A DNA stretch of 64,000 bases, from positions 62,001 through 126,000 of the forward strand of contig CAZUJL010000007.1 of assembly GCA_964620045.1 (NCBI GenBank), in the 5' to 3' direction. The notes beneath the pieces were generated by a model that saw only the letters and a program-made list of their open reading frames with translations, made no database searches and was not told the origin of the DNA. Positions 41,605-50,235 of this stretch are shown piece by piece. Position numbers and translations under genes: made by a program. Origin of the DNA: VFKU01 sp964620045 (GTDB taxonomy: Bacteria; Hydrogenedentota; Hydrogenedentia; Hydrogenedentales; GCA-2746185). The first letter of the stretch is position 1. Every line of letters begins with the position of its first letter.

Positions 41605-43188
41605 TCACGTTTTAGCCTTCGTGATTCCGCCTTCTTCTTCGCGCAGCACGCGTTTCAGGATCTTGCCGGTCGGATTTTTCGGGAGGCTTTCGCGGACGCT
41701 GATGAACTTCGGGACCTTGAACGCAGCGAGGTGCTCGCGGCAGTAGCCCTGGAGTTCGTCGGCCGTCATGGATTCGCCCTGCTTGAGCACTACGCAGGCC
41801 TTTACCGATTCGCCCTGGTATTCATTCGGCACGCCAATCACGGCGCAATCCACAATCTTCGGATGCCGCATGATCACGTTCTCAAGTTCGATCGGGTACA
41901 CGTTGTATCCACTGACGACGACCATGTCTTTTTTGCGATCGACGATATATAGATAACCGTCCTCGTCGAAGCGGCCCATGTCGCCCGTGTGGAACCAGCC
42001 GCCCTTGAACGCCTCTGCCGTCGCTTCGGGGCGGTTCCAGTAGCCAAGGAAAATATTGGGACCGCGCGCGATCACTTCGCCCACCTCGCCCTTGCCGACG
42101 TCAACATCGTTGTCGTCCACCAGCCGGATCTCGACGTTTTTGATCGCAGGACCGACCGCGCCGGGTTTCGTGACCGGGCCGGCCATGTTCGTGGTCAGCG
42201 TCGGCGCGGTTTCCGAGAGACCGTAGCCCTCGTTGATCTGCACGCCGGTCATTTTCTTGAAGCGTTCCATCACCACGACGGGCAACGGCGCCGCGCCCGA
42301 GAACGCGCCGCGCAGCGATTTCGCGTTGTATTTCTCCAGCCCCGGCGTGTTCACAAACGCGTGGTACATCGGCGGCGCGCCATAGAACATCGTGATCTTG
42401 TACTTCTCGATATCGCGGAAAACTTTCTCGGCGTCAAAGCGCGCATGCAGCACCATCGACTGCACGGAGAGGAAGGAGCGATTGATCACGAGATCGAGCG
42501 CGTAGGCGTGGAAGAGCGGGAGCACCAGGATGGTAGAGTCGTCCTGCATGCCCTGCAGGCTGCCCGGAAGGTCGCTCGTCGCGTCCAGCACGGCAAAGAT
42601 GTTGTTGTCGGACACCATCGCGCCCTTGGGCTTGCCGGTCGTGCCCGAGGTGTACTGAATAATCGCGACCTTCGACGGGTCGCGCTTCACGGCCGGGCGC
42701 GTCGTCGCGGATTTTGCCATGAAGTCCGCCAGCGTCGTGTGGCCCTGGGTCTTCTCGTTCAACTCGATAATCGTCTCGAGCGCGGGCGCCTTAATCTTCT
42801 TAATTTTTTCGGTAAGCGGCGACAATACGAAGATCGCCTTTGCGCCGCTATCGTTCAGGATGTGGTCCATTTCCTCGGCCGTGTACATCACGTTCGTCGG
42901 CACGAGCACACCCCCCGCGCGCATGATGCCGAGGTAAATCAGGATGAAATCCGGCCGGTTGTCGATATGCGCCGCCACGCGGTCGCCCGGCTTAATGCCG
43001 ATGCCAATGAGGCCGTTCGCGATGCGGTTCGCCGCGGCATCAATCTGGCGGAAAGTAAGCCCCTGGTCCTCGAAATAGATCGCCACTTTATCCGGCGCGA
43101 TCGCGAGCCCCGGCGCGAGCACGTCGGCCAGCGTTTCCCCTTGTTGCACGCGCTCGTTCTGGCATTTCTGGGACCACTCGGACAGCAT
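41605..43188 (-). CDS. Long-chain acyl-CoA synthetase (AMP-forming)
   Basis: A 527-residue ANL-superfamily enzyme with the P-loop TSGTTGKPKGAM, the A5-type motif NEGYGLSETAP, the TGDMGRFDEDGYLYIVDRKKDM block and the final catalytic Lys in PKNPTGKILKRVLR. It activates a carboxylic acid to acyl-CoA, likely a fatty acid. It converges with the bactofilin gene and is divergent from the DUF1326 gene. The chain length preference is unknown. Confidence 0.94.
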   Translation of the reverse strand: MLSEWSQKCQNERVQQGETLADVLAPGLAIAPDKVAIYFEDQGLTFRQIDAAANRIANGLIGIGIKPGDRVAAHIDNRPDFILIYLGIMRAGGVLVPTNVMYTAEEMDHILNDSGAKAIFVLSPLTEKIKKIKAPALETIIELNEKTQGHTTLADFMAKSATTRPAVKRDPSKVAIIQYTSGTTGKPKGAMVSDNNIFAVLDATSDLPGSLQGMQDDSTILVLPLFHAYALDLVINRSFLSVQSMVLHARFDAEKVFRDIEKYKITMFYGAPPMYHAFVNTPGLEKYNAKSLRGAFSGAAPLPVVVMERFKKMTGVQINEGYGLSETAPTLTTNMAGPVTKPGAVGPAIKNVEIRLVDDNDVDVGKGEVGEVIARGPNIFLGYWNRPEATAEAFKGGWFHTGDMGRFDEDGYLYIVDRKKDMVVVSGYNVYPIELENVIMRHPKIVDCAVIGVPNEYQGESVKACVVLKQGESMTADELQGYCREHLAAFKVPKFISVRESLPKNPTGKILKRVLREEEGGITKAKT

Positions 43189-43331
43189 GAAATCGCTCCT
43201 AAATATAGGGATGCTTGTTACAGCAGCGACGAAGTATATCTATCGGTAGGGGCGGTGCCAAGCGTCTCGCAGCACTCTTTACAGCACCGGGGGTCGGGCG
43301 TATATTGGCGGCATCGCCGGAGGAGACTCCC

Positions 43332-43967
43332 ATGACACTGACGCCGTGGAGAATGCGCGGACCATCGGTTATGAACTGCAACTGCGACTACGGTTGCCCC
43401 TGCCAGTTCAACGCACCGCCGACGCACCGGCAGTGCGAGGCCGTCGGCGCGATGCACATTGACTCCGGTCATTTTGGAGACGTGCGGCTCGACGGTCTCA
43501 ATTGGGTCGCGGTGTTCCACTGGCCGGGCGCGGTGCACGAAGGAAACGGCACGTGCCAGGCGATCGTGGATGAACGCGCGAACCCCGCGCAGCGTGACGC
43601 GCTGCTCAAAATTCTATCGGGTCAGGCGTCGGAGCCGGGCTCGACGTTCATCCAGGTATTCGCATCGACGATGACCAAGGCCCACGAGCCGCTGTTCAAA
43701 AAGATCGATATCGAGATCGACGTTCCACGGCGCAAAGCCACGATTGTGGTTCCAAATCTGATCGACACTCGGGTGGAACCGATCAAGAACGCGGTCACGG
43801 GTGCGGAATCGCGCGCGCAGATTTGCATGCCCGACGGATTCGAGTTCACCATCGCCGAGGTCGGCAGTGGAACCACGAAGTCGACCGCAGCGGTAAAGCT
43901 CGATCTGAAGGCCACCCATTCCCACCTCGCACCGCTCGATCTGACCGAGACGGGTGTAGTCCGGTAA
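43332..43967 (+). CDS. DUF1326 domain protein
   Basis: The ATG at 43332 with GGAGGAGA upstream is preferred; an in-frame extension to 43215 is less likely. The 211-residue product has the N-terminal Cys cluster NCNCDYGCPCQF, typical of DUF1326, which suggests a metal or Cys-based function. Three further conserved patches, in AMHIDSGHFG, FASTMTKAHEPLF and the C-terminal strand, complete the family. It is followed after 12 bases by a DUF2182 membrane protein. The two families co-occur in many genomes, to my knowledge. Function is unknown. Confidence 0.88.
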   Translation: MTLTPWRMRGPSVMNCNCDYGCPCQFNAPPTHRQCEAVGAMHIDSGHFGDVRLDGLNWVAVFHWPGAVHEGNGTCQAIVDERANPAQRDALLKILSGQASEPGSTFIQVFASTMTKAHEPLFKKIDIEIDVPRRKATIVVPNLIDTRVEPIKNAVTGAESRAQICMPDGFEFTIAEVGSGTTKSTAAVKLDLKATHSHLAPLDLTETGVVR

Positions 43968-43979
43968 ACCGGATCGCTC

Positions 43980-44840
43980 GTGGGCGACGCGAACGTTGAT
44001 ACGGCCGCGGGCGAAGACGCCCGCTCCACTAAGCCTGTAGCCGGATTCAGCGCGGCGTTCGCCGGACTGCTCAAGCGCGATCGCGCGATCATCATGGCCG
44101 CGCTCATCGGCGTCACGGCGCTGTCATGGATCTATCTCGTGGACATGGCGCGCGACATGGCGGCCGGGGTCTGCGATATGCCCGGCATGGAAGGCATGTA
44201 CATGGGCGCCGTGCCTGTGTGGAATGCGCCGTATTTCACAATGATGGTCGTGATGTGGACCATCATGATGGTCGGCATGATGGTGCCCAGCGCCGCGCCC
44301 ACGATCCTGCTCTACGCCACCATGCACCGCAACGCCGGCCGTACGCCGTATATGTCCACGGCAAGCTTCGTCGCCGGGTACCTCGCGGTGTGGACGGCGT
44401 TCAGCGTCGCCGCAACCCTCGCGCAATGGGGGCTCGATTCCGCGGCGCTACTTTCGCCGATGATGGTCAGCACGAGCCCAATCCTCGGCGCCGGGTTATT
44501 GATCGCCGCAGGAATCTACCAAATGACGCCGTGGAAGAACGCATGCCTTGCGCATTGTCGCAGTCCCTTTTCGTTTTTTCAGCAGCACTGGCGCACGGGA
44601 CGCCTCGGCGCGTTTCGCATGGGCGCGCGGCACGGCACGTATTGCCTGGCGTGCTGTTGGGCGTTGATGCTGCTGCTGTTTTTCGGCGGCGTGATGAATC
44701 TGATGTGGATCGCGGCGATCACGGTGTTTGTGTTACTCGAAAAGGCCGCGCCGTTTGGACGCTACGCCGCGAAGTTCACGGGGATCGTGATGATGGCCGT
44801 GGCCGCAGGTATGCTGATCGCGCGCCAGAGCCCGTTTTAG
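43980..44840 (+). CDS. DUF2182 metal-binding membrane protein
   Basis: A 286-residue membrane protein from a GTG start. It has six or seven transmembrane helices, several rich in Met, and His, Cys and Met residues that suggest metal contact: CDMPGMEGM, WTIMMVGMMVPSAAP, CLAHCRSPFSFF, and ARHGTYCLACCWALM. This pattern is characteristic of DUF2182, described as predicted metal-binding. Together with DUF1326 it may handle a metal such as copper or zinc. Substrate unproven. Confidence 0.88.
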   Translation: MGDANVDTAAGEDARSTKPVAGFSAAFAGLLKRDRAIIMAALIGVTALSWIYLVDMARDMAAGVCDMPGMEGMYMGAVPVWNAPYFTMMVVMWTIMMVGMMVPSAAPTILLYATMHRNAGRTPYMSTASFVAGYLAVWTAFSVAATLAQWGLDSAALLSPMMVSTSPILGAGLLIAAGIYQMTPWKNACLAHCRSPFSFFQQHWRTGRLGAFRMGARHGTYCLACCWALMLLLFFGGVMNLMWIAAITVFVLLEKAAPFGRYAAKFTGIVMMAVAAGMLIARQSPF

Positions 44841-44869
44841 TCTGTCCGTCACCGATAGGGAGCGTGCAC

Positions 44870-45841
44870 ATGAAACGCGTGCTGCTTGCCGTCATTCTTA
44901 GCCTTTGCGTCGTGCGGGTCGATGCGGATGCACCACTCGAATTGGTGCAGACAATCGCGTTACCCGGCGTGGAAGGGCGCATTGATCATCTTGCCATTGA
45001 CGTGGAGTTGCAACGGTTATATGTGGCCGCGCTCGGAAACGGCACGATCGAAGTCATCGATCTCGCCGCCGACAAACGGGTCGGCGCAATTGAAGGGTTG
45101 CACGAACCGCAAGGCATCGCCGTCATTCCTAAAACCCACACCATTGTCGTAGGCTCAGGCGGCGACGGCGCGTGTCTGTTCTACAACTCGGACTTGAAAC
45201 AAATCGGCGCGGTGAAAGAATTGGACGACGCCGACAACGTGCGGTATGACGCATCGGCGGATCGAATTTACGTCGGGTACGGCGACGGATTTCTCGCCAC
45301 GATTGATCCTGCTGGCCCGAGGCTTGTCGGCAGGGTTAAGTTGGCGGGGCATCCAGAGTCGTTCCAGCTCGCGTCGGCCGACCGCCGCGTGTTTGTCAAC
45401 ATCCCGTCGGCACATCGGGTCGCCATCGTCGATCGCGGACGAGGAGTCGTGGGTAGCTGGAGGGTTTTCCAAGCACACGCAAATTTTCCGATGGCGCTGG
45501 ACGAAAAGCATCAGCGTCTGTTCATCGCATGCCGCGAACCCGCGCAATTGCTGGTGTTCAACACAGAGACTGGCGCCGTAACCGTAATCATCGATTGCGT
45601 AGGCGATGCGGACGACGTCTTCTACGACGCGGCTCGGTCGCGGATATATATCGCCGGCGGTGAAGGGCTGGTATCGGTGTTTAGTCAGGTCGACGCCGAT
45701 CACTACAGCCGTATCGGCGCTGTTTCGACCGCGCCCGGCGCGCGAACGGCGCTCTATTCGCCCGACACCGATAAGCTATACGTCGCTGTGCCGCACCGCG
45801 GCGCCCAATCCGCCGAAATTCGGGTATTTCAGGCGCGATAG
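44870..45841 (+). CDS. Secreted YVTN-type beta-propeller protein
   Basis: The ATG at 44870 gives a signal peptide (MKRVLLAVILSLCVVRVDA); a longer frame to 44126 is not supported because it overlaps the DUF2182 gene. The 323-residue product consists of repeated strands: LQRLYVAALGNGTIEVIDL, ADRIYVGYGDGFLATID, and ARSRIYIAGGEGLVSVF. These resemble NHL/YVTN propellers. It lies 29 bases after the DUF2182 gene, so it may be the third member of a putative metal-related operon in the periplasm. Confidence 0.82.
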   Translation: MKRVLLAVILSLCVVRVDADAPLELVQTIALPGVEGRIDHLAIDVELQRLYVAALGNGTIEVIDLAADKRVGAIEGLHEPQGIAVIPKTHTIVVGSGGDGACLFYNSDLKQIGAVKELDDADNVRYDASADRIYVGYGDGFLATIDPAGPRLVGRVKLAGHPESFQLASADRRVFVNIPSAHRVAIVDRGRGVVGSWRVFQAHANFPMALDEKHQRLFIACREPAQLLVFNTETGAVTVIIDCVGDADDVFYDAARSRIYIAGGEGLVSVFSQVDADHYSRIGAVSTAPGARTALYSPDTDKLYVAVPHRGAQSAEIRVFQAR

Positions 45842-45882
45842 TGGAGGCGAAGTTTTCAATTACTGATTGCGTGTTCGGTCGT

Positions 45883-45888
45883 TATAAT
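45883..45888 (+). promoter_or_regulatory. -10 element TATAAT upstream of the TauD-like gene
   Basis: A consensus TATAAT lies 35 bases before the ATG at 45923. The region 17 bases upstream reads TTACTG (45860-45865), a poor -35 box, so the promoter call is moderate. Confidence 0.45.
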
Positions 45889-45922
45889 GCCGGAGTATCC
45901 GGTTCAACGAAGGAGTAACGCC

Positions 45923-46792
45923 ATGGCCACCGTTGCTGCGAAAGCCTCCCGTATCCAAGTCAACCCCATTTCCGGCGCGCTCGGCGCGGAGATCCACGGT
46001 GTGGATCTGTCGCAGCCGCTCGACGAAGCGACCTTCGCCGATATCCGCAAGGCCTTTCTGGACAACGGCGTGATTTTCTTCCGCGATCAAAAACTGACGC
46101 CGGATCAGCACAAGGATTTCGCGCGCCGCTTTGGCCGGTTGAATGTGCATCCGTTTGTCGGCCACGTCGCGGGGCATCCGGAGATCATCCCGATCATCAA
46201 AGAGAAGGACGAGAAGGTGAACTTCGGCGGCGGCTGGCACTCGGACATGAGTTTCCTGCCGGAGCCGTCGCTGGGCTCCGTGTTGTACGCGCTCGAGACG
46301 CCGACCTTCGGCGGCGACACGCTGTGGGCGAATCAGTACCTTGCGTATGAACAACTGTCGAGCGGCATGCGGCAGATGCTCGAAGGCCTCACTGCGGTGC
46401 ACACCGCCGGCATGCAATACGGCACGAACTCCGAGGCTTCGCGCAACAGCGCCGGTCGCAAGAGTATGGAGACGAAGGTGACGTCCGAGGCCGAGACGAT
46501 CGTCGAGCACCCGGTCGTGCGCACGCATCCGGAGACCGGCCGCAAGGCGCTCTTCGTGAACGAGGCCTTCACGCTGAAGTTCAAAGGCTGGACCAAGCGC
46601 GAAAGCCAGCCACTCCTGCGCTTCCTCTTCGACCACGCCACGCAGGAGCCCTATTCCTGCCGCTTCCGGTGGGAACCTGGCTCGATTGCGTTCTGGGACA
46701 ACCGCTGCACGCAGCACTATGCCCTGAACGACTACCACGGCCAGCGCCGCGAGATGCACCGCGTCACCATCGACGGCGACAAGCCGTTTTAG
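45923..46792 (+). CDS. TauD/TfdA-family Fe(II)/2-oxoglutarate dioxygenase
   Basis: The ATG at 45923 has AAGGAG nine bases upstream; the first in-frame ATG (45887) is less likely. The 289-residue enzyme has the iron ligands in WHSDMSF (HxD), a distal His in MHRVTI and an Arg-containing C-terminal segment that binds 2-oxoglutarate (REMHRVTIDG), and the typical N-terminal GAEIHGVDLSQPL. Members remove sulfonate, herbicide or amino-acid side chains. No sulfonate transporter or related pathway is adjacent, so the substrate is open. Confidence 0.9.
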   Translation: MATVAAKASRIQVNPISGALGAEIHGVDLSQPLDEATFADIRKAFLDNGVIFFRDQKLTPDQHKDFARRFGRLNVHPFVGHVAGHPEIIPIIKEKDEKVNFGGGWHSDMSFLPEPSLGSVLYALETPTFGGDTLWANQYLAYEQLSSGMRQMLEGLTAVHTAGMQYGTNSEASRNSAGRKSMETKVTSEAETIVEHPVVRTHPETGRKALFVNEAFTLKFKGWTKRESQPLLRFLFDHATQEPYSCRFRWEPGSIAFWDNRCTQHYALNDYHGQRREMHRVTIDGDKPF

Positions 46793-46858
46793 GCTTCCCA
46801 ACCATCGGTTTTCGGCCAGCGTCTCAGATTCAGGCGACACTCGCTCGAAGGAGACACC

Positions 46859-47659
46859 ATGTCTGGACAACGAGCATTATCAGGCCTTTTTGCGTCGATA
46901 GTGATGCTGTTGCCAACCGCAGTGTTGGCGCAGGATCCGACTTACGACATGACCGTCAAGATTTCCAGGCGCGACGGCACGCCCGCGGCGGGTCTGCACG
47001 TGAAGACGTATTTCTACAACGTCGCCAATAAACTGATACCGGTGTACGAAGGCGACTTGCCGGCGGACGGCACGTTTCGGCTCGAAGGATTGAAAGGCGG
47101 AAAGGGACGTCCCGTATATCGCATTTATGCCGGGCCAAACGAAGAGCAGATCGACACGTTTCGCTACGAAGGCCCCGGCGAGCAACCCCTGCACGAAGTG
47201 AAACTGCCACTGATGGCGGGCGAGACCGCTCCCGACGTGTCCTTTATCAACATCCTCACCGGCGAGCGCAGCAAGCTTTCAGACTATCGCGGGCAGTTAG
47301 TGTACCTGGATTTTTGGGCGACATGGTGCGTTCCCTGCCGGCGGCCGATGCTTCACAGCCAGGATGTAATGAAGCGGCGCAGCGCGGAATGGAAAGGCAA
47401 GGCCGCCATCATCGCGCTCAGCGGCGATGAAACGCAGGATGTCGCGAAAAAATACGTGATCGAACGCGGCTGGACGGACATCATCCACATGTGGAATATC
47501 GACAGCGCGGGCACGGGCGGCCAGATGCAGGCCATTCTCGACTTCGGCATAGACGACATTCCACGCGCGGTGTTTATTGACGCCAATGGCACGATTCTGT
47601 GGCGCGGCGATCCGAATTTGGTGGACCCCGAAAAGATGATCGATGAGCGCTTGCGGTAG
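46859..47659 (+). CDS. TlpA-type secreted thioredoxin-like protein
   Basis: A 266-residue protein with a signal peptide (ending VLAQDP around residue 25), an N-terminal beta-rich domain of about 100 residues, and a C-terminal thioredoxin fold with WCVPC active site (FWATWCVPCRRPM) and a cis-Pro in DDIPRAVF. This resembles TlpA/ResA/AhpC-TSA oxidoreductases that act in the periplasm, often for cytochrome c maturation. It is separate from the neighbouring genes by more than 60 bases. Exact partner unknown. Confidence 0.88.
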   Translation: MSGQRALSGLFASIVMLLPTAVLAQDPTYDMTVKISRRDGTPAAGLHVKTYFYNVANKLIPVYEGDLPADGTFRLEGLKGGKGRPVYRIYAGPNEEQIDTFRYEGPGEQPLHEVKLPLMAGETAPDVSFINILTGERSKLSDYRGQLVYLDFWATWCVPCRRPMLHSQDVMKRRSAEWKGKAAIIALSGDETQDVAKKYVIERGWTDIIHMWNIDSAGTGGQMQAILDFGIDDIPRAVFIDANGTILWRGDPNLVDPEKMIDERLR

Positions 47660-47662
47660 TGG

Positions 47663-48745
47663 TTACTTTTCGACCGGCGCCGCCTTCATCAACCGTTTCC
47701 AAAATTCTTCATTGAACCCAGCACCCGGTTCATCGCCCAGGCGCGTTACGACAAGCCCAAGACTCCGCGCGACATAACACTTGCGGCCGAGCACGCCCTG
47801 CGCCGCGACGAGATCGGGCGGCGCCGTCGGGATCATGTTGTCGGCGCGCGCAGGCGCGAGCGGACTTTCCCCGACGCCCGCATATCCATTGAGCCACCAG
47901 AGAAAACCATAAGCCCTGGTCGTATCCTGCGACGGCGAGATCATCGCGTTGAAATAATTGGGATTCCGCAAGAGGTCCACGCCGTTCCACATTCCTCTCG
48001 ACTGAATCAGCAAGCCGAAACGCGCGAGATCGCGCGCGGTGGTTTGAAACGCCAGCGGATTGGCGACGTCCGGTCCGCCGCCGCGCCGGGCAACCCATTG
48101 GCTGTCCGTCATGCCGGTCGGCCCGGTCAGCCACTCCCGTGTGAGGGTGTCCATGTCGGCCGAGGCCGCCTTTGTGAGGACGCCGATGAGCTGGCTATAT
48201 GCGCGCGTGTTGTAGCGCCAATGATCGCCGGCGGGCGCTTCGAATTCGAGAGTATCGGCGAGCCCGCTGTTCATCGACAACAGATGACGCACCGTGATTT
48301 TCGATTCATGTTCGGCGGTAATTTTGGACCAACCCGCGCCGAGGTATTTCGATACTGGCGCGTCGAGCGCTACCAACTTCTTGCCTTCCGCAACACCGAT
48401 CAGAAACGCGACGATGCTCTTTTGCACCGAAGCCACATCTTCAATGGCATGGCCGTCGGCCGTGGTGCCGTTCCTGCGCCGCGCATACTGCGGCGAGCCG
48501 GTAACCGGCCAATCGCGCTCCGCGAGAATTTTGCCGTTCAGCAAAATGACCACGCTGCTCGACTGATGCACGCCGGCAAACTCCATCGCGGCATCGAGCG
48601 CCGCCGCATTCCACCCCGCATGTGCCGGGGAAACATGCTCCCAGTCAGTATCGGCATTTGGGAAATAAAGGCCGTCGGCCGCGGCGATCCCCGTGTAATA
48701 GCACAAAACAAAAACAAGCGCGTTTCGGAACCATACGAACACCAC
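47663..48745 (-). CDS. Secreted serine beta-lactamase-like hydrolase
   Basis: The GTG at 48745 is chosen because AAGGAG lies nine bases upstream and the first residues then form a signal peptide; the longer frame to 48844 begins with improbable basic residues. The 360-residue product has the class C-like set: Ser and Lys in SVQKS (SxxK), Tyr in RYNTRAYSQL (YxN-like), and a C-terminal HxG-like region. It resembles EstB/penicillin-binding esterases. The mature protein is periplasmic. The substrate could be an ester, a beta-lactam or a peptide. Confidence 0.82.
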   Translation of the reverse strand: MVFVWFRNALVFVLCYYTGIAAADGLYFPNADTDWEHVSPAHAGWNAAALDAAMEFAGVHQSSSVVILLNGKILAERDWPVTGSPQYARRRNGTTADGHAIEDVASVQKSIVAFLIGVAEGKKLVALDAPVSKYLGAGWSKITAEHESKITVRHLLSMNSGLADTLEFEAPAGDHWRYNTRAYSQLIGVLTKAASADMDTLTREWLTGPTGMTDSQWVARRGGGPDVANPLAFQTTARDLARFGLLIQSRGMWNGVDLLRNPNYFNAMISPSQDTTRAYGFLWWLNGYAGVGESPLAPARADNMIPTAPPDLVAAQGVLGRKCYVARSLGLVVTRLGDEPGAGFNEEFWKRLMKAAPVEK

Positions 48746-48891
48746 AGGGGTTAGCTCCTTCGCACTGTATTGTACGCGCGCATTCTGCTTTTTAATGCGA
48801 CGAAATCGTCGGTTTTGATCGAAAGAATGCGGTGAAAAAAACATCGGTTAAGGTTATCATGGAAGCCTTATTGGGAACGGGAGATACACAC

Positions 48892-50229
48892 ATGTTTCGT
48901 GCATGGCAAGCAGGGTTTGCGTCGCTGGTGGTGATTGGCGGATTTTCGGCGAGCGCCGATGTCACGTTCTCCAAGGACGTGCTGCCAATCCTCCAGGAAA
49001 AATGTCAGGAATGCCACCGTCCGGGTCAGATGGCGCCGATGTCGCTCATGACCTACGACGAAGTGCGTCCGTGGGCGAAGTCGATCCGCGAGAAAGTCGG
49101 CGCAGGCAAAATGCCGCCGTATTTCGCGGACAAAGCCTCGCTGCCGATGAAGCATGATCAAAGCCTCACGCAGGAACAGAAAGACACAATCCTCGCGTGG
49201 TGCGACAGCGGGACGGCAAAGGGCAACCCGAAGGACATGCCGGAGCCGCGCGCGTTCCCTGAAACGGAATGGCGCTTGGGCAATCCCGATGTCGTGCTGC
49301 AGCCGGTCGAGCCGTTCACGGTGCCGGCGGGCGACGGCGACTTGTACCAGTGCTTCGCGGTGCCGTTCGCGTCGACGAACGATCTGTGGCTGAAGGGCGT
49401 TGAGTTCAAGCCGGACAACCTTGCGGCTGTGCACCATTTCATTCTGTTCGAAGACAAGGCCGGCAAGTTCAAGGAATACGACGCGGCGACGCCGGAACCC
49501 GGCTGCGAATGTGAAGACATGGACAAGGTGCTGCAAGGCACGACCATGGTGCAGATGTGGGCGCCGGGCAACGTGCAGCCGCTCGCGAAGGTCGGTGACG
49601 GCAAGAGGCTGAACGCGAAGAGCAATTTCATTCTGCAGGTGCACTACCACAACACGACCGGCGAAACGCAGATGGACCAGTCGCAGTTCGCGCTGTACCT
49701 CGCGAAGCCGGAGGAAACGATTCAGAAGGAAGTGCGCGGGCAATTGGTGGTGCAGCCGATGTTGTACATCAAGGCCGGCGACCCTGCGTCGAAGTTCCAG
49801 GCGACGTATACGACGAAGGAAGACATCACGCTGTATTCGTCGGGCGTGCACATGCACTACCGCGGCAAAGACATGGGCCTGTGGGCGAAGCGTCCGGGCG
49901 AAACCGAAGAAACCACGATCGTGTGGGTGCCGAACTACGACTTCAACTGGCAGCTTACCTATGAGTTCGCCGAAGCATGGAAGGCGCCGGCCGGCACGTC
50001 GTTCACGATGCGCTGCACCTTCGACAACTCAACGGCCAATCCGTTTAATCCGGACCCGACGAAGGACGTTCGCTGGGGCCTGGCGAGCACGGACGAGATG
50101 GCGTTCTCGGGCTACAGCTACACCATTGACAATGAAGCGATGGGCCTTACGCCGGAACTGCCGAAGGGCCTGGTGAAAGGTCCGGGGCTGGTGAAGGTCT
50201 CGCACGAGAGCTTCCTGGGCACCGACTGA
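48892..50229 (+). CDS. Secreted cytochrome/copper-type ascorbate-dependent monooxygenase-like protein
   Basis: The ATG at 48892 follows a GGGAG site and gives a signal peptide ending SASA. The first mature segment holds a haem-binding CQECH with MAPMSLMTYDEVRPWAKSI, the typical arrangement of a c-type cytochrome fused to a peptidylglycine-type monooxygenase. Later copper-site candidates are HH in AVHHFILF, HYH in QVHYHN and HMH in GVHMHYRG. The total is 445 residues. Members occur in planctomycete-like and environmental bacteria, but their substrate is unknown. The gene runs convergently with the GT39 gene. Confidence 0.82.
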   Translation: MFRAWQAGFASLVVIGGFSASADVTFSKDVLPILQEKCQECHRPGQMAPMSLMTYDEVRPWAKSIREKVGAGKMPPYFADKASLPMKHDQSLTQEQKDTILAWCDSGTAKGNPKDMPEPRAFPETEWRLGNPDVVLQPVEPFTVPAGDGDLYQCFAVPFASTNDLWLKGVEFKPDNLAAVHHFILFEDKAGKFKEYDAATPEPGCECEDMDKVLQGTTMVQMWAPGNVQPLAKVGDGKRLNAKSNFILQVHYHNTTGETQMDQSQFALYLAKPEETIQKEVRGQLVVQPMLYIKAGDPASKFQATYTTKEDITLYSSGVHMHYRGKDMGLWAKRPGETEETTIVWVPNYDFNWQLTYEFAEAWKAPAGTSFTMRCTFDNSTANPFNPDPTKDVRWGLASTDEMAFSGYSYTIDNEAMGLTPELPKGLVKGPGLVKVSHESFLGTD

Positions 50230-50235
50230 ACTACA

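Noticed and set aside
44126..44869. Long upstream extension of the propeller protein
   Set aside because: The extension overlaps the DUF2182 gene out of frame and lacks a start signal, while the ATG at 44870 gives a clear signal peptide.
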